Of a DNA stretch of 64,000 bases, positions 37,437 through 50,450 are shown in pieces. The notes under the pieces were generated by a model. That model worked only from the letters and a program-made list of their open reading frames with translations. It made no database searches and was not told where the DNA came from. The translations under genes and the position numbers were made by a program. The DNA is from Oleiagrimonas sp. C23AA (GTDB taxonomy: Bacteria; Pseudomonadota; Gammaproteobacteria; Xanthomonadales; Rhodanobacteraceae), in the NCBI RefSeq assembly GCF_011759385.1, contig NZ_JAARLY010000008.1, forward strand, positions 62,001 to 126,000. Reading direction: 5' to 3'. How positions within the stretch are numbered: the first letter of the stretch is position 1; each line of letters opens with the position of its first letter.

Positions 37437-37583
37437 CCGCCTATCCGTAACTTGAACAGCTCAACCGGTTATTCAGCCCATGCAAGGCACGGCGGCGTAG
37501 CGTGGGGGATGTGGGCGGCGCCAAGCCGCCTGCGGTTGGGTTTTCCGGTGCCTGCCGAGGGCGGGCACCCTGGCGCGAAAACC
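37437..37583. repeat. Diverged intergenic repeat, copy 2
   Basis: This matches copy 1 (35770-35916) in the same orientation and ends 33 bp before the next small gene. The 37021-37436 stretch ahead of it holds no gene I can support. Confidence 0.7.
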
Positions 37584-37615
37584 TGCGAGCTTTCCCCCAC
37601 GCAGGAGTACGCAGC

Positions 37616-37987
37616 ATGAGTTACAGCGAGAACAGCAAGCTGCCCGATGGGCACGATGATCAGGTGAATGCCGACGAGCCGCGTCGCGACAAGGATGCGA
37701 GCAAGCTTTCCGGCACGCGCGGCGAGCGCATGCCGCGCACGGCGGTGTCACCGCAGGGTCAGGAAGTGGACGAGTCCGATCTGGACCCGGCGCTGCGCCA
37801 TCGCGGCCTGAAGGATCCGCTTTTGACCGACGACGTGCGCGACACTGCCGGCGCACAAAGCGGCGGCACGCACGATGAGCGCATCAAGCATGCCGAGCAG
37901 GGCCAGTCGTTTGCCGGTGAGTCGATCACCAAGACGCCGAAGACGCCGCCGGGCGCGCCGGTGGAGTCGAACAAAAAGCAGCGCTGA
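37616..37987 (+). CDS. Small hydrophilic hypothetical protein
   Basis: A 123-residue protein with almost no hydrophobic core. It is rich in Asp, Glu, Lys, Ser, Gly and Pro (for example DGHDDQVNADEPRRDKDASK and the tail TPKTPPGAPVESNKKQR). It is probably intrinsically disordered, like stress-induced hydrophilins, but I do not recognise a family. The ATG at 37616 has a GGAG site 10 nt upstream, and a strong terminator follows the stop. Confidence 0.78.
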   Translation: MSYSENSKLPDGHDDQVNADEPRRDKDASKLSGTRGERMPRTAVSPQGQEVDESDLDPALRHRGLKDPLLTDDVRDTAGAQSGGTHDERIKHAEQGQSFAGESITKTPKTPPGAPVESNKKQR

Positions 37988-38013
37988 AGCGGTCGATATT
38001 TCAGCCTGTGAAC

Positions 38014-38045
38014 AAGGCCTCGCCCCAAGGGCGGGGCCTTTTTTT
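38014..38045 (+). terminator. Rho-independent terminator of the small hydrophilic gene
   Basis: A 12-bp stem AAGGCCTCGCCC / GGGCGGGGCCTT with a CAA loop and a seven-T tail. Confidence 0.92.
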
Positions 38046-38046
38046 A

Positions 38047-38389
38047 CAACCTTGTAATGGTGCGATGCACACTAGCTTTGAGGCCCGATGGCCGTGGCTT
38101 GTTGCAAAAATTGTGTTGCATTTCACAAGAATGGCATGCCCGCAAGCTCTCAACTTATCCGCCGGAGCGTCGATAACTAGGGTCACGGCGTAGCGGCCGG
38201 GGGCGTGTCCTCGTTGATGGCAGTCATGATGTATCGATCGCTGGTGGGCTCACGCACGGCCTGCGATCGAAAGGGAGAGGACATCCGCCAGCAGTATGGC
38301 GGTACGGATCGGCGCAAGGCGCGCCGCGCGCGACTTTAGATTCCCATTTTGGGCTGACCCTCGAAGTGTCGCGAGGATTCATACGGATC
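38047..38389 (+). other. Intergenic region before the chemosensory operon
   Basis: 343 bp without a gene. A GTCGATAA word at 38169-38176 resembles the sigma-28 -10 (GCCGATAA) but lacks a convincing TAAA -35 box, so promoter identity is open. It probably carries the promoter of the chemosensory operon. Confidence 0.4.
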
Positions 38390-39556
38390 ATGGACCTTAA
38401 GTTCATCCAACGGTTGAGAAGGCCGCGCCCGCATGAGTGGGTGTTGGCCGCCGGTGTGCTGACGGCGATTCTGGCCTGGCTGCCCGGCGGTTGGCTGACG
38501 CGCGGGCTGACCTGCCTGGCCGCGCTGGCCACCACGGTGTTGACGTTGCGCCTGCGCTCGGATCCGGGCGCCACGGCGGGTACGGAGTCCGCCAGCGAGC
38601 ACCTTTCCTTTGCCGGTTCGGCCGAGGCGCTGGAAAGCGAGGTCACCTCGCTGTGGGTGCGCAACATCGAGACCGGGCGCAGCCAGAGCGAGCAGGCGCT
38701 GGTGGATCTGTCCGCGCGCTTTTCCGGCATGGTCGATCGGCTGGAGAGGGCGGTGAAAGTGGCCTCGATGTCGTCGGACGAAGGCGACGCCGGCAACGTG
38801 CAGGCGCTGTTCGAGTCCAGCCAGGCCGAACTGGAATCCATTCTTGAATCGCTGCGCCAGGCGCTGCACCGCAGCGATGTGCTGTTCGAGCAGTTGGATC
38901 GGCTGATGAAGGATGTCAGCCAGCTGCGGGAGATGTCCGGGCTGGTCAATTCCATGGCGCAGCAGACCAAGCTGGTATCGCTCAACGCGGCGGTGGAAGC
39001 GGCGCGTGCCGGTGAGGCCGGGCGTGCGTTTTCGGTGGTGGCCGATGAGGTGCGCACGCTGGCCACCACCTCGGGTGAGACCAGCAAGCAGATCAGCAAG
39101 AAGATCGACGCCATCAGCGAATCGATGGACGCCGCGTTCGCCGCCGCGCAGGCATCGAGCGAGCACTCGGCGTTCGATCGCGCCGAGCAAGGCATCGTCA
39201 AGGTGATGGATGACGTGCGCAACGTCACCGGTGGCTTGAAGAACACCACCGACCTGCTGCGCGAAACCAGTGTGGACATCCGCGGTGAAGTTGCCGAAGC
39301 GCTGGTGCTGATGCAGTTCCAGGATCGCGTCAGCCAGATCCTTTCGCACGTGCGCGACAACATTCAGGCGTTTCCGCGTTACCTGGCCGAACACGAACAG
39401 GCCGTGGCCGAGGGGCGCGAGGCGCCGGCCGACTGGTCGGCACTGCGCCAGGCGCTGCAAGGCTCTTACGCCACGGTGGAAGAACACCGCAATCACGGCG
39501 GCACGGACACGCCCGCCGATAACAACAACAACGACGACGACATCACGTTTTTTTGA
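38390..39556 (+). CDS. Methyl-accepting chemotaxis-like protein without sensor domain
   Basis: A 388-residue membrane-anchored signalling protein. Two hydrophobic helices (about residues 17-33 and 38-53) are separated by only a few residues, so there is no periplasmic sensor domain. There is no HAMP domain. The central part is an MCP signalling hairpin tip: MAQQTKLVSLNAAVEAARAGEAGRAF followed by SVVADEVRTLA. A later ALVLMQFQDRVSQIL segment resembles CheZ-like phosphatase helices (QFQDR). The acidic tail DDDITFF is short and unusual. It opens the chemosensory operon, 15 bp ahead of cheY. Confidence 0.86.
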   Translation: MDLKFIQRLRRPRPHEWVLAAGVLTAILAWLPGGWLTRGLTCLAALATTVLTLRLRSDPGATAGTESASEHLSFAGSAEALESEVTSLWVRNIETGRSQSEQALVDLSARFSGMVDRLERAVKVASMSSDEGDAGNVQALFESSQAELESILESLRQALHRSDVLFEQLDRLMKDVSQLREMSGLVNSMAQQTKLVSLNAAVEAARAGEAGRAFSVVADEVRTLATTSGETSKQISKKIDAISESMDAAFAAAQASSEHSAFDRAEQGIVKVMDDVRNVTGGLKNTTDLLRETSVDIRGEVAEALVLMQFQDRVSQILSHVRDNIQAFPRYLAEHEQAVAEGREAPADWSALRQALQGSYATVEEHRNHGGTDTPADNNNNDDDITFF

Positions 39557-39571
39557 GAGAGACCCAAGCAC

Positions 39572-39940
39572 ATGGCCAAGACCATCATGATCGTCGACGA
39601 CTCCGCCTCCATGCGCCAGGTGGTGGCCATTGCCCTTAAAGGGGCGGGCTACGAGGTGCTGGAAGGCAGCGATGGCCAGGACGCGCTGAACAAGCTGGAT
39701 GGCAAGAAGGTGCACCTGATCATCAGCGACGTGAACATGCCCGGCATGGACGGGCTCAGCTTCGTGCGCGAGCTCAAGCAGCGTCCGGCCTACAAGTTCA
39801 CGCCGGTGATGATGCTGACCACCGAGTACACCGACGAGAAGAAAAAGGCCGGGCAGGCCGCCGGCGCGCGCGCCTGGATGGTCAAGCCGTTCAAGCCCGA
39901 CCAGTTGCTCAACGCCGTGCAGAAGCTCTGCCTGGCCTGA
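39572..39940 (+). CDS. cheY: CheY-like single-domain response regulator
   Basis: A 122-residue receiver domain. The acidic pair D9/D10, the phospho-acceptor D53 in IISDVNMPGMDG, T83/T84 and the conserved K105 in MVKPF are in place. There is no output domain. The position between the MCP-like protein and a STAS protein suggests it relays CheA phosphate within this system. Confidence 0.94.
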   Translation: MAKTIMIVDDSASMRQVVAIALKGAGYEVLEGSDGQDALNKLDGKKVHLIISDVNMPGMDGLSFVRELKQRPAYKFTPVMMLTTEYTDEKKKAGQAAGARAWMVKPFKPDQLLNAVQKLCLA

Positions 39941-39951
39941 CGAGGTGCGCC

Positions 39952-40290
39952 ATGAGTCCGATGCCACACGAAGGGAACTGTGCGTCGTTTTGCGTTAGCG
40001 GCGACATGAGCATCTACCGCGCCGCTGAGCTGAAGGATGAGCTGCTCAAGGCGTTCGATTCGGGTCCGGCGCTGTGCCTGGATCTTTCGCAGGTGGCCGA
40101 GTTCGATACCGCGGGCCTGCAATTGCTGATACTGCTGGCGCGCCTGGGCGCGGCCGGTGGCAAGGCTTTTCACGTCACCGCGGCCAGCGAGGCCGTCAAC
40201 GACGTGTTCGCGCTGCTGGGCTACGGCGCCGCGCAGGATGGGGACTGGCTGTCGCGGGTGGCAGCCCGGACCACGGAGGGTGAGTCGTGA
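39952..40290 (+). CDS. STAS-domain protein (anti-sigma-factor-antagonist-like)
   Basis: A 112-residue STAS domain. LDLSQVAEFDTAGLQLLILLARLGA carries the conserved D-T/S-x-G region of SpoIIAA-like proteins, with Thr at the usual phospho-Ser position. Such proteins occur in alternative chemosensory clusters. The CheA gene overlaps by 4 bp (GTGA). Confidence 0.9.
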   Translation: MSPMPHEGNCASFCVSGDMSIYRAAELKDELLKAFDSGPALCLDLSQVAEFDTAGLQLLILLARLGAAGGKAFHVTAASEAVNDVFALLGYGAAQDGDWLSRVAARTTEGES

Positions 40291-42428
40291 ATCTGGATCA
40301 GGCGCTGCAAACCTTCATCGGTGAAAGTCGCGAACTGCTCGAGGAGATGGAGCAGTCACTGTTGTCGCTGGGTGCCACCACCGAGCCGGGCGAGGATATC
40401 CACGCCATCTTCCGGGCCGCGCACACCATCAAGGGTTCGGCCGGGTTGTTCGGCCTGGATGGCGTGGTGGCGTTCACGCATATCGTGGAGAGCCTGCTCG
40501 ATCAGCTTCGCAGTGGCGAACAGGCCTGGTCCGAGGACATGGCCGGTCTGCTGTTGTCGGCGCGCGATCACATCGTGGCATTGATCGAGGCCGTAGCGGC
40601 GGGCGAAGAGCCCTCGACGCCGGTGCTGCAGCAGGGCGCCAAGCTGGCCACGGCACTCAGCGCGTGCATGCAGGGCGCCGTGGCCGAAGTCGCCGATCAG
40701 GCGCTGGCCGCGCAGGCCGATGCCGCGTCCACGCCAGACGCGGAAGACGGCCACTGGCATATCTCCCTGCGCTTTCACGCCGACACGCTGCGTCACGGCA
40801 TGGACCCGCTGTCGTTCCTGTTCTATCTGCGCAATCTCGGGCAGATCGTGCATGTGGAAACGGTGGCCGATGCGCTGCCTTTGGATGGTAGCTTCGATGC
40901 CGAATCGTGCTATCTGGGGTTCGAGATCGCGCTGCGCGGGCAGACCGATCACGCCGCCATCGAGAGCGTGTTCGAGTTCGTGCTCGATGCCTGCGAGTTG
41001 CGCATTCTGGCGCCGGGCAGCACCGCCGAGCAGTTCGCGGCGCTGGCCGACGCGCTGCCGGAAGGCGCGGCACGGGCACGGCAGTGGCTGATCGCCTGCG
41101 CCAGCCTGCCCGCCGAGGCGGAAACATCGCCAACGGATGCGCGCGCTGATGCACTGCCCGCTGGCGGTGAAGTGAAGGGCGAAGTCGCGGCTTTGGCTGC
41201 GTCCGCCCCGTCCCCGGTTCAGGCGCTGCCGCCCAAGCCGCTCGAGTCGCGCTCGGTGCGCGTGGATGCCGATCGGTTGGATCAGCTGATCGACCAGATC
41301 GGTGAGCTGATCATCGCTTCGGCCGGTACCAGTCTGGCCGCGCGCCAGACACGTAATCCCGAATTGCAGGAGCGCAGCGCAACGTTGGCTTCGCTGGTGC
41401 AGGCGGTGCGCGAGAGCGCCCTGCAGCTGCGCATGGTGCGCATTGGCGCCACCTTCAACCGCTTCCAGCGCGTGGTACACGACACCGCGCGTGAGTTGGG
41501 CAAGGACATCGGCCTGATCATCCGTGGCGAGGACACCGAGCTGGACAAGACGGTGGTCGAGAAGGTGGCCGATCCGATCACGCACCTGGTGCGCAACGCC
41601 ATGGATCACGGCATCGAATCGGCCGAGGTGCGCCGCCAGCGCGGCAAGAGCGAGCGCGGCACCATCACGCTGGAGGCCTGGCATGACTCGGGCGCCATCG
41701 TGATCCGGGTTGCCGACGACGGCGGTGGCCTCAACCGCGACAAGATTCTGGCCAAGGCCGTCGATCGCGGTCTGGTCGATGCCCATCGCCAGCTATCGGA
41801 TAGCGAGATCTACGAATTGATCTTCGAGCCGGGTTTTTCCACCGCCGAGCAGGTCAGCAACCTGTCAGGTCGCGGCGTGGGCATGGATGTGGTCAAGCGC
41901 AACATCACCGCGTTGCGCGGCAGCATCAGCATCGACAGTACACCAGGGCAGGGCACCGCGATAAGCATTCGGCTGCCGCTCACCCTGGCCATCATCGACG
42001 GCTTTCTGGTGGAAGTGGGCAACGCCACGTTTGTCATTCCGATGGATGTCATCGACGAGTGCGTGGAGTTCTCGCAGGTGGGGCACAACGACTTTGCCAA
42101 CCTGCGCGGCCAGGTGCTGCCGCTGATCGGCATGCACCAGGTGTTCGGGCTGGGCACCGGCGCGCGTTCCGGGCGTCGCAACATCGTGGTGATCCGTCAT
42201 GCCGGGCGCAGCTTTGGCCTGGTGGTCGATGCCCTGCTGGGCGAGTTTCAAACGGTTATCAAGCCGCTGGCCAAGTTGTTTGCCGGCGTGCGTTGTGTCA
42301 GTGGCTCCACCGTGCTGGGTAACGGCAAGGTGGCGCTGATCGTGGACGTACCCGCCCTGGTCGACCAGGCGGGACAGGCTGCCCTGGCACGCGCCAGCGC
42401 GGCATCGGCTGCCGTGAGCGCGGCTTAA
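40287..42428 (+). CDS. cheA: Chemotaxis histidine kinase CheA
   Basis: A 713-residue kinase with a GTG start. The Hpt domain carries phospho-His46 ([12 protein letters not shown]). A long variable region (about 130-310) follows. The P3 dimerisation helices start near [13 protein letters not shown]. The HATPase motifs are N-box [13 protein letters not shown]1 [13 protein letters not shown] and G2 [15 protein letters not shown]-terminal CheW-like P5 domain ([14 protein letters not shown]) ends the protein. It phosphorylates the CheY and CheB proteins encoded nearby. Confidence 0.97.
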   Translation: MNLDQALQTFIGESRELLEEMEQSLLSLGATTEPGEDIHAIFRAAHTIKGSAGLFGLDGVVAFTHIVESLLDQLRSGEQAWSEDMAGLLLSARDHIVALIEAVAAGEEPSTPVLQQGAKLATALSACMQGAVAEVADQALAAQADAASTPDAEDGHWHISLRFHADTLRHGMDPLSFLFYLRNLGQIVHVETVADALPLDGSFDAESCYLGFEIALRGQTDHAAIESVFEFVLDACELRILAPGSTAEQFAALADALPEGAARARQWLIACASLPAEAETSPTDARADALPAGGEVKGEVAALAASAPSPVQALPPKPLESRSVRVDADRLDQLIDQIGELIIASAGTSLAARQTRNPELQERSATLASLVQAVRESALQLRMVRIGATFNRFQRVVHDTARELGKDIGLIIRGEDTELDKTVVEKVADPITHLVRNAMDHGIESAEVRRQRGKSERGTITLEAWHDSGAIVIRVADDGGGLNRDKILAKAVDRGLVDAHRQLSDSEIYELIFEPGFSTAEQVSNLSGRGVGMDVVKRNITALRGSISIDSTPGQGTAISIRLPLTLAIIDGFLVEVGNATFVIPMDVIDECVEFSQVGHNDFANLRGQVLPLIGMHQVFGLGTGARSGRRNIVVIRHAGRSFGLVVDALLGEFQTVIKPLAKLFAGVRCVSGSTVLGNGKVALIVDVPALVDQAGQAALARASAASAAVSAA

Positions 42429-42457
42429 CCTGCAAGGATAGAGGTGAGAGACAGGCC

Positions 42458-44107
42458 ATGTTCTCCAATATTCGCATCGGAATCAGGCTGATTGCCGGCT
42501 TCATGCTGGTGGTGGCGGTAAGTGTGGTGGTGGGCGTGATCGGCATGTCGCACGAAGCCAAAATCACCACCCTGGCCAATGACATGTACAGTCGCCAGCT
42601 GCTGGGCCTGTCGCACATCAAGGAAGCCAATATCGACCTGGTCTACATGGGTCGGGCGCGTGCCAAGTTCCTGCTGGCCACCACGCAGGAAGAGCGCGCC
42701 CAGCGCAAGGCGGAAGTGGCCGACGCCGAGGCCAAGCTCAAGGAAAACCTGGAGAAGGCACGGCCGTTGCTGGTCAGCGGCGAGGCCAAGGCGCTGTTCG
42801 ACAACTTCGAGCAGAACTGGAAGCTCTATGCCGCCGAAACCGCGCAGGCACTTGCGCTGGAGGCCCAGCAGCCGCTGCACAAGGCCGATAGCCAGCTCAA
42901 TGCGCTGAACAAGAGTCTGTCCACGCATTCCGGGCAGCTGGATACCATCATGACCCGGCTGGGCAAGCTCAGTCAGACCAATGCCGACAACGAGCAGCTC
43001 GAGACCATGACGCTGTATCAGCAAAGCCGGCAGGAGATGATCGCCATCATCGCCGTGGGCGTGGTGCTGGGCCTGCTGCTGGGATGGCTGATCAGCCGTA
43101 GCGTGACCAAGCCGCTGCGCCATGCGGTGGACGTGGCCGACCGTCTGGCCGAGGGCGACCTCACCGTCAAGGTGGAAGCGAAGGGACATGACGAAACCGG
43201 TCGCCTGCTGCGCTCCATGCAGAACATGGTGGCCAAGCTTTCGGACGTTGTCAGTGAGGTCAACAGTGGCTCCGATTCGCTGGCCAGTGCTTCCGAGCAG
43301 GTGGCCACCACGTCGCAGTCGCTGGCCCAGGCGGCCAGCCAGCAGGCGGCCAGCGTCGAGGAAAGCAGTGCCTCGCTGGAGCAGATGACCGCCTCGATCG
43401 CGCAGAACACCGAGAATGCCAAGGTCACCGACGACATGGCCGGCCAGGCGGCCAGCGATGCCGCCGAGGGCGGCAAGGCGGTGGAGGCCACGGTCAGCGC
43501 CATGCGCGATATCGCCAAGAAGATCGTGATCATCGACGACATTGCCTACCAGACCAATCTGCTGGCACTGAATGCCGCCATCGAGGCCGCGCGTGCCGGT
43601 GAGCACGGCAAGGGCTTCGCCGTGGTCGCGGCCGAAGTGCGCAAGCTGGCCGAACGCAGCCAGGTGGCTGCCGCCGAAATCGGCGAGCTGGCCGGCGGCA
43701 GCGTGGAGATTGCCGAACGCGCCGGCGAGCTGCTGGGCAACATGGTGCCCAGCATCACCCGTACCTCTGATCTGGTGCAGGAAATCGCCGCCGCCTCCAG
43801 CGAGCAGGCGACCGGCGTCAGCCAGATCAATACGGCGGTCAATCAGCTCAGCCAGACCACGCAGCAAAACGCTTCCAGCTCGGAGGAGCTGGCCGCCACC
43901 GCCGAGGAAATGAATTCCCAGGCCGAGGCCCTGCAGCGCACCATGGCGTTCTTCCGGCTGGCCGGTGGCACGCGGACCGACAGCAGCAAGCCGTTGCGCG
44001 CCACCATCAAGCCAACACGTGGCGAGCGCGGTGATTCGAAGCGCCCGCCGGGACGCGGCATGGCCAAGAGCGATGCCGTCGACGAGCTTGAATTTGTCAG
44101 CTACTGA
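42458..44107 (+). CDS. Methyl-accepting chemotaxis protein (4HB sensor)
   Basis: A 549-residue classical MCP. TM1 covers residues about 10-30. A periplasmic four-helix bundle (residues about 35-190, with [25 protein letters not shown]) follows, then TM2 (about 192-212, [14 protein letters not shown]). A HAMP domain comes next, then the signalling tip [21 protein letters not shown]. The tail ends [11 protein letters not shown] and lacks the NWETF CheR tether. The ligand is unknown. It lies between cheA and cheW in the operon. Confidence 0.96.
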   Translation: MFSNIRIGIRLIAGFMLVVAVSVVVGVIGMSHEAKITTLANDMYSRQLLGLSHIKEANIDLVYMGRARAKFLLATTQEERAQRKAEVADAEAKLKENLEKARPLLVSGEAKALFDNFEQNWKLYAAETAQALALEAQQPLHKADSQLNALNKSLSTHSGQLDTIMTRLGKLSQTNADNEQLETMTLYQQSRQEMIAIIAVGVVLGLLLGWLISRSVTKPLRHAVDVADRLAEGDLTVKVEAKGHDETGRLLRSMQNMVAKLSDVVSEVNSGSDSLASASEQVATTSQSLAQAASQQAASVEESSASLEQMTASIAQNTENAKVTDDMAGQAASDAAEGGKAVEATVSAMRDIAKKIVIIDDIAYQTNLLALNAAIEAARAGEHGKGFAVVAAEVRKLAERSQVAAAEIGELAGGSVEIAERAGELLGNMVPSITRTSDLVQEIAAASSEQATGVSQINTAVNQLSQTTQQNASSSEELAATAEEMNSQAEALQRTMAFFRLAGGTRTDSSKPLRATIKPTRGERGDSKRPPGRGMAKSDAVDELEFVSY

Positions 44108-44118
44108 AAGGTGATGCC

Positions 44119-44676
44119 GTGACAGCCGTAAGCGAAAAGCAGGCCGCCGGCGAGACTGAAGCCGCCGGCGCGGTGCAGCAGGGGCAGTACCTGACGTTCA
44201 CCATTGGCGGCGAAACCTTCGCCGTGAGCATCCTGCGGATCAAGGAGATTATCGAGTACACCGGCATCACCACGGTGCCGATGATGCCCGACTGCATCCG
44301 CGGCGTGATCAACCTGCGTGGCGCGGTGGTGCCGGTGCTGGACCTGGCCCTGCGACTGGGACGCGCCGCCTCGCCGGTGACCAAGCGCACCTGCGTGATC
44401 ATCGTCGAGGTGCAGGACGATGAAGGCTGCCAGGACATGGGCATCGTGGTCGACGCCGTGCATGCCGTGGTCGACATGAGCGAGCAGGATATCGAGCCGC
44501 CGCCGGCCTTCGGCGCACGCATCCGCAGCGAGTTCATCGCCGGCATGGGCAAGCGTGACGGCGGGTTCGTGATCGTGCTGGATCTGGCCCATGTGCTGGC
44601 GCAGGAGGAGTTGGGCGCGCTGGCCGGGGGCACCGCGCAGGCGCGTGCCGCCGAGCACGCCGATACAGCGCAATAA
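44119..44676 (+). CDS. cheW: Chemotaxis coupling protein CheW
   Basis: A 185-residue CheW-fold protein. FTIGGETFAVSILRIKEIIEY, the MMPDCIRGVINLRGAVVPVLDL segment and DGGFVIVLDL are the family landmarks. The start is GTG at 44119 after GAAAGGTG. It couples CheA to the receptors. Confidence 0.95.
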   Translation: MTAVSEKQAAGETEAAGAVQQGQYLTFTIGGETFAVSILRIKEIIEYTGITTVPMMPDCIRGVINLRGAVVPVLDLALRLGRAASPVTKRTCVIIVEVQDDEGCQDMGIVVDAVHAVVDMSEQDIEPPPAFGARIRSEFIAGMGKRDGGFVIVLDLAHVLAQEELGALAGGTAQARAAEHADTAQ

Positions 44677-44693
44677 CTCGCATGGGGTTGAGG

Positions 44694-45509
44694 ATGAACG
44701 CTGCCGTCACGCCAATCAGCGATGTGGAGTTCATGCGCTTTCAGCGCTTTATCCACGACTCGGCCGGTATCACGCTTTCGTCGGCGAAAAAGCAGTTGGT
44801 GGCCGGGCGCCTGGCCAAGCGGCTGGCCGCCTGTGGCTCACGCAGCTACTCGGAGTATTTCCGCTTCCTGCAGACGCCGGAAGGCCACGCCGAGCGCCAG
44901 CAGGCGGTGGATGTACTGACCACCAACGAGACCTATTTCTTCCGCGAAGCCAAGCATTTTGACTGGCTTCGCCGTCATGCCGAGGCCACGCATCGGCCCG
45001 GGCAGCCGTTCCGTGTGTGGTCGGCGGCGTGCTCGTCGGGCGAGGAGGCCTACTCCATCGCCATGGTGCTGGCCGACTGCCTGGGCGGTAATCCCTGGGA
45101 AGTGGTCGGCACCGACATCTGCAACCGCGTGCTGGAAAAAGCCGCGCGCGGACAGTATTCGGTGGAGCGGACCGAGCACATTCCCAAGCCGTACCTGCGC
45201 CGTTTCTGCCTGCGCGGTGTCGGGCGCCAGGAGGGCACCTTGCTGATCAATCGCGAGCTGCGCCAGCATGTGCGCTTCGCACCACTCAACCTCAATCAGC
45301 GGCTGCCGAACATGGCGCCGTTCGATGCGATTTTCCTGCGCAACGTGATGATCTATTTCAATACCGAGACCAAGCGCCAGGTGGTGGCGCGGCTGATTCC
45401 CGCATTGCGTCAGGGTGGGCACTTCTACATTGGCCATTCCGAGACACTGAACGACATCACCCAGGATCTGCGCGCGCTGGCGCCGGCCACCTATTGCAAG
45501 GGGACCTGA
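44694..45509 (+). CDS. cheR: Chemotaxis protein methyltransferase CheR
   Basis: A 271-residue SAM-dependent glutamate methyltransferase. LTTNETYFFREAKHF and RVWSAACSSGEEAYSIAMVL hold the SAM site. FDAIFLRNVMIYF and the terminal GHSETL match CheR. The start at 44694 (MNAAVT) has GGGGTTGAGG upstream; an ATG 12 bp earlier is also possible. It methylates the MCPs, opposing CheB. Confidence 0.95.
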   Translation: MNAAVTPISDVEFMRFQRFIHDSAGITLSSAKKQLVAGRLAKRLAACGSRSYSEYFRFLQTPEGHAERQQAVDVLTTNETYFFREAKHFDWLRRHAEATHRPGQPFRVWSAACSSGEEAYSIAMVLADCLGGNPWEVVGTDICNRVLEKAARGQYSVERTEHIPKPYLRRFCLRGVGRQEGTLLINRELRQHVRFAPLNLNQRLPNMAPFDAIFLRNVMIYFNTETKRQVVARLIPALRQGGHFYIGHSETLNDITQDLRALAPATYCKGT

Positions 45510-45512
45510 GCG

Positions 45513-46595
45513 ATGCCAGCCATCAAGGTGATGGTGGTCGACGATTCGGCCGTGGTGCGTCAGGTGCTCAGCGGTTTGCTGGCCGAGGCGCCGGGGGTGG
45601 AGCTTCTGGCGGCGGTGGCCGACCCGTTGCTGGCCATGCAGCGCATGAAGATGAGCTGGCCGGATGTGATCGTGCTGGACGTGGAAATGCCGCGCATGGA
45701 TGGCATCACCTTTCTGCGCAAGCTGATGGCCGAGCGCCCGACGCCGGTCATCATTTGCTCCACGCTGACGGAGAAGGGCGCGCAGACCACCATGCAGGCG
45801 CTGGCCGCTGGTGCCTTCACCGTCATCACCAAGCCCAAGATCGGGCTCAAGCAGTTTCTGGTCGACAGTGGCCGCGAGCTGGTGGCCGCCGTGCGTGCGG
45901 CATCCTCGGCCAATGTGCGCAGACTGCTGCCGGTGGGGCCGGCCGGTGACGGCAAGGTGGCCGCGAAGCTGTCGGCCGATGCCATTGCCGCGGCCAGCGA
46001 AGGCAATGCCATGGCGCGCACCACCGAGCGGGTGGTGGCACTGGGTACGTCCACCGGTGGCACACAGGCACTGGAGGCGGTGCTTACGACCTTGCCACGG
46101 GTATGCCCGGGCATCGTGGTGGTGCAGCACATGCCGGAAAAATTCACCGCCTCGTTCGCCGAACGTCTGGACAGCTTGAGCCAGGTGCAGGTGATGGAGG
46201 CCAAGAGCAACGATCGGGTGATCCCCGGACGGGTGCTGATCGCGCCCGGCGGCCGGCACATGGTGTTGCGCCGCTCCGGCGCGCAGTATCACGTCGAGGT
46301 GGTCGACGGCCCGCCGGTGAACCGGCACCGACCCTCGGTGGACGTGCTGTTTCGCTCGGTGGCCAAGTGCGCTGGCGCCAACGCGCTGGGCGTGATCATG
46401 ACCGGCATGGGCGATGACGGCGCGGCGGGGTTGCTGGAAATGCGCCAGGCCGGCGCGCGTACGCTGGCGCAGGACGAGGCCAGCTGCGTGGTCTACGGCA
46501 TGCCCAAGGAAGCGGTGGCGCGCGGTGCCGCCGAACGCACCGTGCCGCTCTCGCAGATGGCCCAGTACATCGTCGGGCAGAAGGCCGTGGGCTAG
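45513..46595 (+). CDS. cheB: Chemotaxis response regulator / methylesterase CheB
   Basis: A 360-residue protein. The N-terminal receiver (phospho-acceptor D56 in [12 protein letters not shown]) is joined by a linker to the methylesterase domain. The domain has catalytic Ser180 in [11 protein letters not shown], His206 in QHMPEK and Asp302 in [11 protein letters not shown]. It removes methyl groups from MCPs. It is the last gene of the chemosensory operon, 3 bp after cheR. No CheD or separate cheZ gene is present. Confidence 0.96.
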   Translation: MPAIKVMVVDDSAVVRQVLSGLLAEAPGVELLAAVADPLLAMQRMKMSWPDVIVLDVEMPRMDGITFLRKLMAERPTPVIICSTLTEKGAQTTMQALAAGAFTVITKPKIGLKQFLVDSGRELVAAVRAASSANVRRLLPVGPAGDGKVAAKLSADAIAAASEGNAMARTTERVVALGTSTGGTQALEAVLTTLPRVCPGIVVVQHMPEKFTASFAERLDSLSQVQVMEAKSNDRVIPGRVLIAPGGRHMVLRRSGAQYHVEVVDGPPVNRHRPSVDVLFRSVAKCAGANALGVIMTGMGDDGAAGLLEMRQAGARTLAQDEASCVVYGMPKEAVARGAAERTVPLSQMAQYIVGQKAVG

Positions 46596-46613
46596 GGGTG
46601 AGCCGCGCCCGTC

Positions 46614-47045
46614 TCAGGCATCACCGAAGGCCGGCGCCGATTCGTTGACCTGGGGGCTGCTGTCCAGCCGCACATGCTGGCGCAGCCAGTCGGCAAATTC
46701 GCGTTCGCTCAGGGTGCCTTCGGCCAGGCCCATCATGGTTGCGTATTTTTCTTCGTCGCTTGCGATAAGGCTGGCATCGTTAAGGGCGAGAAAGACGCGA
46801 TAACTGACATGAGCAGTTCGTTTGTTGCCATCAACAAACGGGTGGTTGCGGGCAATGGCGTGCGCCAGTGAGGCGGCCAAATCGGCCAAATCTGGTGGTG
46901 GGTGGCCATAGGCGAACATCTGCTTTGGTCGGGCCAACGCAGATTCCAGCAAGCTGTCATCACGAATGCCGCTAGCACCTCCATGCTCGGCCAACTGACG
47001 ATCATGGATGGCGAGGGCCAGGGTCTTTTCTATCCAGACGACCAT
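46614..47045 (-). CDS. doc: Doc-type Fic toxin (death-on-curing family)
   Basis: A 143-residue Fic-fold toxin. The core HPFVDGNKRTA is the HxFx(D/A)GNKR motif of Doc kinases, with GNKR where P1 Doc has ANKR. VVWIEKTLALAIHDRQLAEHGG at the start and IRDDSLLESALARP also match Doc. P1 Doc phosphorylates EF-Tu; the same is likely but not shown here. The ATG at 47045 follows GAGGAG and lies 11 bp after the AbrB-type antitoxin stop. Confidence 0.92.
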   Translation of the reverse strand: MVVWIEKTLALAIHDRQLAEHGGASGIRDDSLLESALARPKQMFAYGHPPPDLADLAASLAHAIARNHPFVDGNKRTAHVSYRVFLALNDASLIASDEEKYATMMGLAEGTLSEREFADWLRQHVRLDSSPQVNESAPAFGDA

Positions 47046-47056
47046 CGGCGTGCTCC

Positions 47057-47278
47057 TCACTGGGCCAGCTTGTGCAACACTTGGCGATCTTCACGCATGA
47101 CCTGCTCGGCGACCTCCATCTGCCGCGCCAGCTCCGGATCATAGGCGGTCAGCTTGATGCCATCGGGCGTCTCCACCGCGTGCAGCTCGTCCCCCTTTTT
47201 AAGTCGAAGACGTGCCAGCAGGTCACGCGGAAGAATCACGCCGGCCGAATTGCCGACGGTGGTGATCTTCAGTTTCAT
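47057..47278 (-). CDS. AbrB/MazE-type antitoxin
   Basis: A 73-residue swapped-hairpin DNA-binding protein. KLKITTVGNSAGVILPRDLLARLRLKKGDEL is the AbrB/SpoVT core, split here for length: KLKITTVGNSAGVILPRDLL and RLRLKKGDEL. The C-terminal helix (LARQMEVAEQVMREDRQVLHKL) would bind and block Doc. It precedes doc in a two-gene operon. Confidence 0.92.
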   Translation of the reverse strand: MKLKITTVGNSAGVILPRDLLARLRLKKGDELHAVETPDGIKLTAYDPELARQMEVAEQVMREDRQVLHKLAQ

Positions 47279-47410
47279 GAAGTGGCTCCGCAAAGGTCAG
47301 AATCACGTTATAACAAAAGTTATATCGTGTTGCACGTCGGCTATGCCGCGTGCCGTTCTGCCCGGGCGGTCATCACGCTACCGGCGGGCGGTATCCATCC
47401 CGGTGGGCAT

Positions 47411-47445
47411 AAAAAAAGCGCGGACCTGTGAGGGCCCGCGCTTTT
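47411..47445 (-). terminator. Terminator of gcvP (bidirectional-looking)
   Basis: A 10-bp stem AAAAGCGCGG / CCGCGCTTTT plus an A-tract on the plus strand (T-tract on the minus), 31 nt past the gcvP stop. Confidence 0.88.
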
Positions 47446-47475
47446 GCTTTACCCAGGTGAGGCGCAGAGGGCGCT

Positions 47476-50340
<2,865 letters not shown>

Positions 50341-50450
50341 GGCGGCATCCGAAAGTTGCAAAGGGCATGTGGGGCGAAACATTGGCGAAAAGGCATGCCG
50401 CCGCACTGGGCACAATGGGGCCTTGGGCGGAAACCTGTCTTGACGCGCCC

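Noticed and set aside
38169-38176. Sigma-28 promoter for the chemosensory operon
   Set aside because: Only a -10-like GTCGATAA is present; no acceptable TAAA box at the right distance.
38336-39967. Minus-strand 543-residue reading
   Set aside because: It is a shadow of the MCP-like gene and cheY, rich in repeated His/Arg/Leu codons with no domain.
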